From contig CAJXII010000020.1 of assembly GCA_913054415.1 (NCBI GenBank), positions 1 through 15,712 on the forward strand: a DNA stretch of 15,712 nt. The letters run 5' to 3'. This DNA is from an uncultured Arcobacter sp. (GTDB taxonomy: Bacteria > Campylobacterota > Campylobacteria > Campylobacterales > Arcobacteraceae). The notes beneath the pieces were generated by a model that was not told the origin of the DNA, searched no databases, and saw nothing but the letters and a program-made list of their open reading frames with translations. The translations under genes were made by a program, and so were the position numbers. Below are positions 6,733 through 14,322 of the stretch, piece by piece. Within the stretch, counting starts at the first letter, position 1. Each line of letters begins with the position of its first letter.

Positions 6733-7324
6733 AGCATCATTTTTAACATCTGCTAAAAGTATAAAAGATTCTCCTAGTCCAGATAAAGCAGAGGTTGCTT
6801 TTTTAGGTAGAAGTAATGTTGGTAAAAGTTCACTTTTAAACTCTTTAACAAAAAGAAAGAATTTAGCAAAATCATCATCAACACCTGGTAAGACTCAACT
6901 TATTAACTATTTTGATATTAGATTTAAAGATGATTCACAAGATGATATTCACAACTATTATGCTAGATTTGTTGATCTCCCTGGATTTGGTTATGCTAAA
7001 GTATCAAAAAGTATCAAAAAGGATTGGCATCATAATCTAACTGATTTCTTGGAGCAACGACCATCTTTACAGATTTTTGTTCATCTTATAGATGCTAGAC
7101 ATCCAGCACTTGAGATAGATAAAAGTGTAGATGAGTTTTTAAATCATATCAAAAAAGCAGATCAGCTTATTATCAATGCTTTTACAAAAATAGATAAACT
7201 AAAACAAAATGATCTAAGTAAACTAAAAAAAACATACCCAGATGGGATATTTATATCAAATCTAAAAAATAGAGGTATTGAAAAATTAGAACAAAAAATA
7301 TCAACCTATTTGTTTGGGATATAA
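6719..7324 (+). CDS. engB: Ribosome biogenesis GTP-binding protein EngB (YihA/YsxC)
   Basis: A 201-residue GTPase of the TrmE-Era-EngA-YihA-Septin class required for late assembly of the 50S ribosomal subunit. G motifs in order: G1 GRSNVGKSS at 30-38, G2 with T55 inside SSTPGKTQLINYF, G3 DLPGFGYA at 86-93, G4 TKID at 156-159 and G5 SNLK at about 180-183. 'VDLPGFGYAKV' and 'STPGKTQ' are diagnostic of EngB among small GTPases. The start lies inside lptA (14-nt overlap) with AAAGGA 6-7 nt upstream. The same lptA-engB adjacency is usual in Campylobacterota. One base separates its stop from the next gene's preferred start. Confidence 0.97.
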   Translation: MRLIEASFLTSAKSIKDSPSPDKAEVAFLGRSNVGKSSLLNSLTKRKNLAKSSSTPGKTQLINYFDIRFKDDSQDDIHNYYARFVDLPGFGYAKVSKSIKKDWHHNLTDFLEQRPSLQIFVHLIDARHPALEIDKSVDEFLNHIKKADQLIINAFTKIDKLKQNDLSKLKKTYPDGIFISNLKNRGIEKLEQKISTYLFGI

Positions 7325-7325
7325 T

Positions 7326-7790
7326 ATGAATATTGTATTTTATAAACCAAAAGTAAGTGATATACCAGCTATGCAAAAGATTGTTCATCAAGAAATAATC
7401 AATGGAATTATACTTTTAAGAGATGATAATGATGTAGCTACTAATATCAGATCATATACTGTTGTTAAAGTAGATAATAAGATTGTAGGTTTTGCAGCTT
7501 TACATATCCATACACCAACTTTAGCCGAGATTAGAAGTTTGGTAATTCAAAATGATTATAGATCTAAAGGGATTGGGCATAAATTGGTAAATCAAACTAT
7601 CCAAGAAGCAATATCTTTAGATATAAAAGAGATACTTGTGCTTACTTACAGAGATAGTTTTTTTAAACAGTTTGGTTTTAAGATCATAGATAAAGAATCT
7701 ATCCCTCATCCAAAAATATGGGCAGATTGTATCAAATGTCAACATTTCCCAAAATGTGACGAAATAGCTCTTATAAAAAGTATTCGATAG
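7326..7790 (+). CDS. GNAT-family N-acetyltransferase, short ArgA-like (probable N-acetylglutamate synthase)
   Basis: A 154-residue cytoplasmic acetyl-CoA-dependent transferase. The acetyl-CoA loop is R-S-K-G-I-G at 79-84 within LVIQNDYRSKGIGHKL, preceded by the beta-4 strand ending AEIRSL at 67-72. The segment FFKQFGFKIIDKESIPHPK (112-130) and the following cysteine cluster match the short, kinase-domain-free ArgA-like enzymes that make N-acetylglutamate from glutamate as the first arginine-synthesis step. Family membership is secure; the substrate is inferred. The cluster C135-x2-C138-x5-C144 with H140 could bind a metal. I choose ATG 7326, with GGGA 6 nt upstream, over the in-frame TTG at 7314 that overlaps engB. 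Its 3' end overlaps the convergent gene at 7771 by 20 bp. It closes the hisB-led operon. Confidence 0.8.
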   Translation: MNIVFYKPKVSDIPAMQKIVHQEIINGIILLRDDNDVATNIRSYTVVKVDNKIVGFAALHIHTPTLAEIRSLVIQNDYRSKGIGHKLVNQTIQEAISLDIKEILVLTYRDSFFKQFGFKIIDKESIPHPKIWADCIKCQHFPKCDEIALIKSIR

Positions 7791-8145
7791 CCTCTTTTTG
7801 ATCATCATCATACTCATCAAGAGGGTTCTCTTTAATCTTTTGTTGGATAAATTTTCTAACTTCCAATCTTACATTTTCTATATCATCTACAATTACAAAT
7901 CCATTAAATCCCATAGGGTGATTGTTGTAAGTTAGAGTTCCTTGGCAGTTTGCTTCTATGAAGTTAGCAATATCTCTATAAGTGATAAAATCAAATGTTG
8001 TAGCATGCCAACCCATTTGCTCAAGTTCATCATCCAAAAATAGATCTATTCCATCGTTGGGATGATCTTGATATAGGTATTGATCTTTTTTTGCCTCAAT
8101 GAGTTTTAAAAACTCATCAGGCTTATCGATTTCAATCTCTTTCAT
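7771..8145 (-). CDS. Acidic protein of unknown function, translationally coupled to htpG
   Basis: I do not recognise this 124-residue protein. It is soluble, with no signal peptide or membrane segment, and rich in Asp and Glu, especially at the C-terminus (ENPLDEYDDDQKEA). It looks like a compact alpha/beta domain: an N-terminal helix (about 9-20), a central part with GWHATTFDFITYRD at 45-58 and NNHPMGFNGFVIVDD at 74-88 that could be strand and turn, and a long C-terminal helix (about 91-107). One cysteine (C67) and no obvious catalytic motif are visible. Its ATG overlaps the htpG stop by one base (TAATG), so it is made from the htpG message and probably at linked levels, which suggests a heat-shock or chaperone-related role. 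That role is an inference. Its end overlaps the convergent acetyltransferase gene by 20 bp. Confidence 0.82.
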   Translation of the reverse strand: MKEIEIDKPDEFLKLIEAKKDQYLYQDHPNDGIDLFLDDELEQMGWHATTFDFITYRDIANFIEANCQGTLTYNNHPMGFNGFVIVDDIENVRLEVRKFIQQKIKENPLDEYDDDQKEAIEYFL

Positions 8146-10049
8146 TATAATGCTTTAGTCATAACTTTATTTAATCTTTTTGTAAAAGCAACACTATCTT
8201 TTATCTCTATACCTTCAGCCATCTTAGCTTGATCTAAAAGTAACCAAGAGATAGTTTCTATCATATCATCATCAGCACATCCATTTAGTGATTTTACTAT
8301 TTGATGATCTGGATTGATCTCCAAAATAGGAGCAGATTCTGGCACCTCTTGCCCCATAGCTTTCATCATAGCTGCCATTTGTGCCATAGGATCGTTTGGA
8401 TCTTTTACTACACAAGATGGAGAATCTGATAGTCTATTTGTAGTTTTTACCTCTTTTACTGCTTCGCCTAAAACATTTTTAATTTTTTCTACAATAGATT
8501 TGAATTTTTCTTCTACCTCTTTTTTTTGCTCTTCTGTTTGCTCAACTTTTGGTGGCTCACAAGATGTAATATCTTTAAATTCCCAATCTTGATATGTTCC
8601 AATAGATGGAGTTACAACTTCATCTATCTCTTTATCATCAAGAATTAAAACTTCAATATCATTTTTCTTGTAACTTTCCATAAGTGGTGAGTTTCTTAAA
8701 ACTTTTTCATCATCCCCTATAATATAATAAATAGCTTTTTGATCACTATTTGCTCTTTGTTTATAATCTGCCAAAGATGTCATATTCTCTTTGTCATTTG
8801 TAGATTTATATCTTACAAGCTCTAAAATAGCCTCTTTATTGGTATAATCTTGATAAACTCCCTCTTTTAGTGGTCTATTAAATTCTGCAATAAACTCTTT
8901 ATATTTATCTTCATCTTTTGCTAATTTTTTGATATTTGATAATATCTTTTTAACAGATGCTTGTTTGATATTTGCCATAATTTTATTTTCTTGTAAAAGC
9001 TCTCTACTTACATTTAGTGGTAGATCTTCACTATCTATAATACCTCTTATAAATCTTAAATATGTAGGTAGTAACTCTTTTTCATCATCAGTAATAAACA
9101 CTCTTTTTACATAAAGTTTAACACCTGGTTGAAAATCTACTCTATACATATCCATTGGTGCTTTTTTAGGGATATAAAATAGAGTAGTATATTCATTGAC
9201 CCCTTCAGCTTTTGTATGCACATAAGCCATAGGTTCTTCACTATCGTGTGAGATTGTTTTATAAAATTCGTTATAATCATCTTTTTTTAAGTTTGCTTTT
9301 GGTTGTGTCCAAAGTGCAGTAGCCTCATTGATCTGTTCTCTTTTTTTCTCTATTGTTGTTTTAGGCTCTTTTTTAGCTTCTTTATCTTCATCTGATAACT
9401 CTTCTGTAACTTCCTCTTCATAGTTTAAGAAAATAGGATAAGCTATATGATTTGAGTATTTTTTTACAATATTTTCTACTGTATATTTTGATGTATATTC
9501 ACTTTTGCTTTCATCATTTAATTTGATGTATATAACTGTCCCTGTCTCATCTTTTACACAAGGTGATAGTTCATAACTTCCTTGACCATCACTACTCCAT
9601 TTGTAAGCTTGAGTAGTTCCAGCTTTTTTAGAGATAACATCAACTTTAGAAGCAACCATAAATACTGAATAAAACCCTACTCCAAATTGTCCTATTAGAT
9701 TGCTATCTTTTTTAGCATCACCACTTAGAGCTTCTACAAATGATTTTGTTCCAGATTTAGCGATAGTTCCAATAGATGAGATTAGATCCTCTTCATCCAT
9801 ACCTATACCATTATCTGAAATAGTAATAGAGTTATCTTTTTCATCTAGTTTAATATTGATTTCACCTTTAAAATCTGCATAATCATCTTTTAGTGATTCA
9901 TCGGTTAATCTAAGATAATTAAGTTTATCTATTGCATCACTTGCATTTGATACAAGCTCTCTTATAAATATCTCTTTATTTGAGTATAAAGAGTGTGTCA
10001 TTAATTTTAATAATTCCCCTACTTCTGTTTGAAATTCATGTTTTGCCAT
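8145..10049 (-). CDS. htpG: Chaperone protein HtpG (bacterial Hsp90)
   Basis: A 634-residue dimeric, ATP-driven cytosolic chaperone; length matches the family. The GHKL ATPase site is complete: RELVSNASDA at 30-39 (catalytic E31, metal-binding N35), DNGIGM at 79-84 (D79 binds adenine), GTIAKSGT at 94-101 (lid) and GQFGVGFYS at 120-128. The middle domain carries the expected arginine-containing loop (LPLNVSRELLQEN, about residues 340-352), and a C-terminal dimerisation domain follows. An acidic/lysine-rich linker (about 214-235) separates the N and middle domains. The start is well supported by AAGGAG 7 nt upstream of ATG 10049. It has its own extended -10 promoter and a CIRCE-like operator upstream, consistent with heat-shock control. 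The stop codon overlaps the start of a small acidic gene. Confidence 0.98.
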   Translation of the reverse strand: MAKHEFQTEVGELLKLMTHSLYSNKEIFIRELVSNASDAIDKLNYLRLTDESLKDDYADFKGEINIKLDEKDNSITISDNGIGMDEEDLISSIGTIAKSGTKSFVEALSGDAKKDSNLIGQFGVGFYSVFMVASKVDVISKKAGTTQAYKWSSDGQGSYELSPCVKDETGTVIYIKLNDESKSEYTSKYTVENIVKKYSNHIAYPIFLNYEEEVTEELSDEDKEAKKEPKTTIEKKREQINEATALWTQPKANLKKDDYNEFYKTISHDSEEPMAYVHTKAEGVNEYTTLFYIPKKAPMDMYRVDFQPGVKLYVKRVFITDDEKELLPTYLRFIRGIIDSEDLPLNVSRELLQENKIMANIKQASVKKILSNIKKLAKDEDKYKEFIAEFNRPLKEGVYQDYTNKEAILELVRYKSTNDKENMTSLADYKQRANSDQKAIYYIIGDDEKVLRNSPLMESYKKNDIEVLILDDKEIDEVVTPSIGTYQDWEFKDITSCEPPKVEQTEEQKKEVEEKFKSIVEKIKNVLGEAVKEVKTTNRLSDSPSCVVKDPNDPMAQMAAMMKAMGQEVPESAPILEINPDHQIVKSLNGCADDDMIETISWLLLDQAKMAEGIEIKDSVAFTKRLNKVMTKAL

Positions 10050-10083
10050 ATTATTACTCCTTTGAAAATTAAATTTTTTTGAT

Positions 10084-10113
10084 ATTATAACATACTTTGA
10101 TAAGATTTGACTA
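10084..10113 (-). promoter_or_regulatory. Promoter of htpG (extended -10)
   Basis: On the minus strand a perfect TATAAT (10089 to 10084) is preceded by TG plus one base, an extended -10. TAGTCA (10113 to 10108) gives a 4-of-6 match to the -35 at 18 bp spacing. Transcription would start near 10077, about 28 nt before the ATG, with a strong ribosome binding site between. Confidence 0.72.
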
Positions 10114-10128
10114 AAGTTTTGAAAATAA

Positions 10129-10155
10129 TTAGCACTTTTAATAGCTAAGTGCTAG
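10129..10155. promoter_or_regulatory. CIRCE-like inverted repeat (probable HrcA operator) upstream of htpG
   Basis: TTAGCACTT at 10129-10137, a 9-nt spacer, and AAGTGCTAG at 10147-10155 reproduce the 9-N9-9 architecture of CIRCE (TTAGCACTC-N9-GAGTGCTAA), the site bound by the heat-shock repressor HrcA. Arm matches are 8/9 and 7/9, and the arms pair with each other at 8 of 9 positions. It sits 15 bp upstream of the proposed -35 of htpG, not over the start site as is usual. A weaker -10-like TATAAA (minus strand, 10174 to 10169) would place CIRCE just downstream of a second start site near 10162. hrcA is not in the window; HrcA control is inferred. Confidence 0.68.
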
Positions 10156-10179
10156 AAAAGTTACTAATTTTATAAAAGT

Positions 10180-11382
10180 TTAAGATTGAAGTTGCTCTTT
10201 TAAGATAATTTTTCCATCCTCTACGCCAGGTTGATCGTAGGTATTTATCTGAACAAACTTACCTACAATAGATGTAAGAAGCATATAGTTATACATCAGT
10301 TTTGCGATATTATATTCATCAACTTTTTCTATACTTATTACATCACAAGGTATATTTTTTTGATTTTGCACCGCTTTTATAGTAGCATTTGCTTGAGCAT
10401 CAATCAGATATGAAAAACTAAGATTTTCCACATAAGATAACTCATCAAATCCATTTAAAGTGCCAGACGGGATAATAATCTCCTCTTTAAAATCATCTAT
10501 TTTAATAAATGTAACTGTTTTATCTCTAGTTCCTTGCATAATAAGTTGCAAAAAGCTATGTTGATCAACAGGGCCAATTAATCCAATAGGAGTAAGCCCT
10601 TGTCTTGTACCATTGATATTGATTTTACCTAAGCTTTCTCCCCAAAGTTGTATATACCATTTATTAAACCCTTCAAGTGCAGTTGAATATGAAAATAAAA
10701 TATTTATATTAAATCTATTTTTATTCTCTACTAAAAATCTAGCCTTTTGCATAGTTGGCTCATAATGCTCTTGTTTATTAAAAAAACTACTTCTTATCTC
10801 TTTTGCTCCTGCTAGAAGATTATCTATATCTACTCCAATGATTGCTAACGGCAATAACCCAACAGCAGAAAACACAGAAAATCTTCCACCTACATTTATA
10901 GGAATATCAAATGTTTGAATATCGTTTTTATCTGCAAATTGTGTTAATTTGCTTCTTTGTTCACTTACTATTGTGCAGTTTGTTTTATTAATTGTTATTA
11001 AAGAACTTAAATATTTAAAAATACTAATTGTTTCTATTGTAGTTCCAGATTTGCTTATAACTATAAAATGTGTATCTTCTAGTTTGATCTTGTTTAGTCT
11101 TGCTTTGATATCCATAGGATCAGTAGATTCAAAAAAGATCAAAAATTTATCATAACTATTTGCTTTTTTTAAAAAATTATATATAGCAATAGTTCCTAAA
11201 GTGCTACCACCTATACCTATTATTGCTATATATTTTTTATCTATTGTTCTTGCATACTCTTTTATAGATGTTGTATCTTGAAGTGGAAGATTATAGTATC
11301 CTATTATATCTACTTCCTCTTTTAGTGCTTCAAATATCTCTTCATTTGATTTTATTTGATAAAAATTTTTAGAATAGTTCAT
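10180..11382 (-). CDS. pgi: Glucose-6-phosphate isomerase (short form)
   Basis: Interconverts glucose 6-phosphate and fructose 6-phosphate in the cytoplasm. Its 400 residues make it the short form seen in Campylobacterota and many Gram-positives, against about 550 in E. coli. Phosphate-binding elements are IGIGGSTLGT at 55-64 and VISKSGTTIET at 108-118. The first signature region VGGRFSVFSAVGLLPLA is at 164-180. WGESLGK at 247-253 holds the catalytic glutamate (E249). VDQHSFLQL at 272-280 holds H275. The C-terminal signature YDQPGVEDGK at 382-391 ends in the ring-opening lysine. ATG 11382 lies 5 nt after the galU stop with AAGAG inside the galU end. It is the last gene of the nadE-pgi operon; with GalU it feeds hexose phosphates into UDP-glucose and surface glycans. 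Confidence 0.97.
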   Translation of the reverse strand: MNYSKNFYQIKSNEEIFEALKEEVDIIGYYNLPLQDTTSIKEYARTIDKKYIAIIGIGGSTLGTIAIYNFLKKANSYDKFLIFFESTDPMDIKARLNKIKLEDTHFIVISKSGTTIETISIFKYLSSLITINKTNCTIVSEQRSKLTQFADKNDIQTFDIPINVGGRFSVFSAVGLLPLAIIGVDIDNLLAGAKEIRSSFFNKQEHYEPTMQKARFLVENKNRFNINILFSYSTALEGFNKWYIQLWGESLGKININGTRQGLTPIGLIGPVDQHSFLQLIMQGTRDKTVTFIKIDDFKEEIIIPSGTLNGFDELSYVENLSFSYLIDAQANATIKAVQNQKNIPCDVISIEKVDEYNIAKLMYNYMLLTSIVGKFVQINTYDQPGVEDGKIILKEQLQS

Positions 11383-11387
11383 ATTTT

Positions 11388-12221
11388 TTAACTCTTAGCA
11401 TAAAAATAATTTGTTGCTTTTACAAATCCATCTACACTACCACAATCAAATCTAATCCCATCAAATTTGTAAGCTAAAACTTTACCCTGTTTTGCTAGTG
11501 TCAAAAGTGCATCTGTGATTTGTATCTCAGAGCCTTTGCCTGGTTTTGTATCTTTGATTATATCAAATATCTCAGGTATAAGGATATATCGTCCAATAAT
11601 TGCTAAATTTGTAGGTGCATCTTTTGGATCAGGTTTCTCTATCATATTATTAACATGATAAAGATTATCTTCGATTAGTTTTCCATCTATTACACCGTAT
11701 TTATTTGTTTCATTTTTTGGCACCTCTTCTATAGCTACTATACAACAATCTGGATGTTGCTCATATATCTTAACCATCTGTGTTAAAACTGTATCTTTAT
11801 TGTTGTTATCACACAGATCATCAGCTAAAATTACAGCAAAAGGTTCATCTCCTATTAGGGTTTGACCTGTAAGGATAGCATGACCTAGCCCTTTCATCTG
11901 AACTTGTCTTGTATAAGAAAATGTGCAGTCTTGCACAATATTTCTAATACCACTCATCAAAGATTCTTTTGAAGTTCCATTGATTTGATCTTCTAGTTCA
12001 TAAGATCTATCAAAATGATCCTCTATAGCTCTTTTACCTCGTCCAGTTACTATTGCCATCGTATCAATATTGGCTTTTATAGCCTCCTCTACTCCATATT
12101 GAAGTAAAGGTTTTGTAAGGATTGGTAACATCTCTTTTGGTATAGCTTTTGTAGCTGGTAAAAATCTTGTCCCATATCCTGCAGCTGGAAATAAACATTT
12201 TCTAATCTTCTTTGGTTGCAT
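11388..12221 (-). CDS. galU: UTP--glucose-1-phosphate uridylyltransferase
   Basis: Forms UDP-glucose from UTP and glucose 1-phosphate, a donor for LPS core and other surface glycans. FPAAGYGTRFLPATKAIPKE at 11-30 is the nucleotide-binding signature (GxGTR and the following lysines). GLGHA at 111-115 and LADDLCD at 132-138 follow, with the metal-binding aspartate in the latter. EKPDPKDAPTNLAIIGRYIL corresponds to the sugar-phosphate site. The length (277) suits the family. Three tandem ATG codons occur at 12227, 12224 and 12221; AAAGG at 12232-12228 is 6 nt from the third but abuts the first, so I choose 12221. The gene start overlaps the end of lpxK by 20 nt. Confidence 0.96.
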   Translation of the reverse strand: MQPKKIRKCLFPAAGYGTRFLPATKAIPKEMLPILTKPLLQYGVEEAIKANIDTMAIVTGRGKRAIEDHFDRSYELEDQINGTSKESLMSGIRNIVQDCTFSYTRQVQMKGLGHAILTGQTLIGDEPFAVILADDLCDNNNKDTVLTQMVKIYEQHPDCCIVAIEEVPKNETNKYGVIDGKLIEDNLYHVNNMIEKPDPKDAPTNLAIIGRYILIPEIFDIIKDTKPGKGSEIQITDALLTLAKQGKVLAYKFDGIRFDCGSVDGFVKATNYFYAKS

Positions 12222-13191
12222 CATCATCCTTTAATAGTTGTTTTATTTTTTCTAATTTTTCATCATTAATTTTAATATCAAGATCTAAAATATAGATATT
12301 ATTATGAATTTGAAGTTGTTGTAATTTAACAAAATCTTTTTGTGTAGTAACAATATTATAGTTTGGATATTTAGTTTGGATATTGTTTATATCATTTTGT
12401 GTAAAGTAATAATGATCCTCAAACGATACCACTTTTATATTTTTTGGTAAAAACTCCAATAACCTATAAGGCTTAGAAATAGCAGTAAGCAATATGGTAT
12501 TGTTGGGTAATGTATCGATTTTTTGATCTTTATGTTTATAACAAACATCTCTTGTAAAATCTTCATCCTCTTTTAAAACCATATCTACAAAACTATATAT
12601 CATTTTTGTCTCTCTATATCCACCACTTGGCAGACAAAATATATTTTGAGGTTCTTTTTTTGGTCTTACTAAAATATCAAATTTTTTGATATGGTGTTTG
12701 CTATATCCATCATCTAAAAGAACTAAATCGCTATTTAATTTTTTAGCTTCTATTATAGCTTTATCTCTATTTTCACTTACTATTACTGTAGCAAACTTTA
12801 AACTATTTGCCAATAATAAAGCTTCATCACCAGCGATATTAACATCTTCTAAGATTTTACCTTTTTTTGAAACGATATATAAACCTTGTGATTTTCTTCC
12901 ATATCCTCTTAAGATAACTGTGATATTTTTTCTAAGATTATTTTTATATATATAGTTTGCCAAAGCTATTGTGATTGGTGTTTTACCGCTACCACCTACA
13001 ATGATATTGCCTATACTAATAATATCAATACCAAAATCTATCACTCTTGCTTGAGTTCTTTTATATGCAGTTATAACACAATAAACAACAGTCAATGGCA
13101 AAACTGCTATTGATATTAGTTGTTGTAAGGCATTTGGAAAGAACAGATATTGTTCTATCCAGTTATACCAAAATGATTTAGATCCATTCAT
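12202..13191 (-). CDS. lpxK: Tetraacyldisaccharide 4'-kinase (lipid A 4'-kinase)
   Basis: Phosphorylates the 4' position of the lipid A disaccharide precursor at the cytoplasmic face of the inner membrane, the sixth step of the Raetz pathway. The 329 residues start with an N-terminal membrane-inserting helix (about 23-43), then the P-loop SIGNIIVGGSGKTP at 59-72, RGYGRKSQG at 95-103, AGDEALLLA at 120-128 and LLDDGYSKHHIKKFDILV, which corresponds to the LpxK 'DDGfQhr.l.rd.di' motif with the catalytic aspartates. The usual DGFQH is DGYSKH here, a mild divergence. The gene starts 14 nt inside the end of the DegT gene with no clear ribosome binding site, so translational coupling is likely. Its own end overlaps galU. 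Confidence 0.95.
   Translation of the reverse strand: MNGSKSFWYNWIEQYLFFPNALQQLISIAVLPLTVVYCVITAYKRTQARVIDFGIDIISIGNIIVGGSGKTPITIALANYIYKNNLRKNITVILRGYGRKSQGLYIVSKKGKILEDVNIAGDEALLLANSLKFATVIVSENRDKAIIEAKKLNSDLVLLDDGYSKHHIKKFDILVRPKKEPQNIFCLPSGGYRETKMIYSFVDMVLKEDEDFTRDVCYKHKDQKIDTLPNNTILLTAISKPYRLLEFLPKNIKVVSFEDHYYFTQNDINNIQTKYPNYNIVTTQKDFVKLQQLQIHNNIYILDLDIKINDEKLEKIKQLLKDDDATKED
12228..12232 (-). promoter_or_regulatory. Ribosome binding site deciding the galU start
   Basis: Minus-strand AAAGG directly precedes three consecutive ATG codons. Spacing is 0, 3 and 6 nt to the first, second and third, so the third (12221) is the normal choice. The site lies inside the lpxK coding end. Confidence 0.7.
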
Positions 13192-14320
13192 TATCTATTT
13201 TTTTAATCATTTCACAAATATAATTTACCTCATCATCACTTAAAGATGGATATATAGGCAAAGATAAGATTTGCCCATAGTTATTTAAAGCATTTGGATA
13301 AGCTGTAATTTTTAGTTTATACTTTTGTTTATAGTATGATAAAAGATGCAAAGGGATATAGTGCAATCCTGTAGAGATCCCATCATCTTTTAAAGCTCTT
13401 GCAAAAGCATCTCTATTTTTATCTACTTTTATGATATATTGGGTAAAAATTTGCTCCTCATCATAAGCAGGTAATGATATATGTTTTAATCCAGCTAGTT
13501 TTTCATTGTATATTTTTGCTATCTCTTGTCGTCTATCACAGAAATCATTTGTTTTAAAAAATTGTGCTAAGTTAAAAGCAGCTTCTAAGTCTGTCATATC
13601 GTATTTATGCCCTATAGCAGTAATATCATATATATAATCAAGATTACCATATTCATCAAAACTTGTAGTTAAAGCATGTGTTCTTAGATGTTTTGCTTTA
13701 GTTGCTAACTCCTCATTTGATGTTACTATAAAACCACTATTATTTAAAGATGATTTACCATTTGAATAGTTTGTAGAGAATATTGTCATATCAGCTTCCA
13801 AAGATCCTACCATCTCCCCTTTATACATACTTCCTAAAGCACTTATAGCATCTTCTATGATTAAAACATTATATTTTTTACCAATTTTATAGATTCTTTG
13901 TAAATCTGGCACTTTTCCTGATACAAAAGAGACAAATATCCCTCTTAGTTTTTTAGAGTTATTATTTTCTAAATACTCCTCTAGTTTATCTATATTTATA
14001 TTAAATCCATCATCTTCTATATCTATAAAAATAGGCTCTGCATCAAAGTGTCTTACAACCTCTGGCAAACTTGGAAAAGCATTTACACTCATTAGTATCT
14101 TATCTGCTCTTTTTAACTCCATAGCACTTAATGCTAGATGTAGTGCTGCTGTAGCATTACAAGTAGCAATAGCATAAGAAGCACCTATATACTCTTTTAA
14201 TTCATCCTCTAACTCTTGAACTTTATTTGTTTTTTCTCCACTTAATACAGATTTAATAGATTCTAACTCTTTATTATCTATTGATGGTCTAAAAAATGGT
14301 ATCTCTTTATAATTATTCAT
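13178..14320 (-). CDS. DegT/DnrJ/EryC1/StrS-family aminotransferase, nucleotide-sugar type, with atypical active-site loop
   Basis: A 380-residue PLP-fold enzyme of the sugar aminotransferase family, which transfer an amino group from glutamate to keto-sugars bound to nucleotides. Family features are PFFRPSID near the N-terminus, CNATAALHLAL at 54-64 (phosphate-binding part), IIEDAISALGS at 154-164 with PLP-contacting D157, and a lysine, K189, where the Schiff-base lysine is expected (SNGKSS). The segment after it reads LNNSGF, not the usual glycine-rich T-x-G-E-G-G. The conserved 'VHxxGxPAD' is SFVSGKVPD. The enzyme may therefore be divergent in substrate or partly degenerate. ATG 14320, 2 nt after the nadE stop and with GGGGA upstream, fits the family N-terminus better than an in-frame ATG at 14365 inside nadE. 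The lpxK neighbour suggests an amino sugar for the envelope, possibly lipid A (GnnB-like), but no gnnA is present. Confidence 0.88.
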   Translation of the reverse strand: MNNYKEIPFFRPSIDNKELESIKSVLSGEKTNKVQELEDELKEYIGASYAIATCNATAALHLALSAMELKRADKILMSVNAFPSLPEVVRHFDAEPIFIDIEDDGFNINIDKLEEYLENNNSKKLRGIFVSFVSGKVPDLQRIYKIGKKYNVLIIEDAISALGSMYKGEMVGSLEADMTIFSTNYSNGKSSLNNSGFIVTSNEELATKAKHLRTHALTTSFDEYGNLDYIYDITAIGHKYDMTDLEAAFNLAQFFKTNDFCDRRQEIAKIYNEKLAGLKHISLPAYDEEQIFTQYIIKVDKNRDAFARALKDDGISTGLHYIPLHLLSYYKQKYKLKITAYPNALNNYGQILSLPIYPSLSDDEVNYICEMIKKIDNEWI

Positions 14321-14322
14321 AT

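Noticed and set aside
7314..7325. TTG at 7314 as the start of the acetyltransferase
   Set aside because: ATG 7326 is a stronger codon, one base after the engB stop, with GGGA at correct spacing.
8314..9882. Open frames on the plus strand opposite htpG (8314-8592, 8929-9114, 9700-9882)
   Set aside because: Their products are Ser/Ile/Phe-rich, low-complexity mirror images of the htpG codons, with no domain and no ribosome binding sites.
10129..10155. The inverted repeat after pgi as a rho-independent terminator
   Set aside because: No run of T follows the stem on the minus strand, whereas arm sequence and the exact 9-nt spacer match CIRCE. A secondary attenuating effect cannot be excluded.
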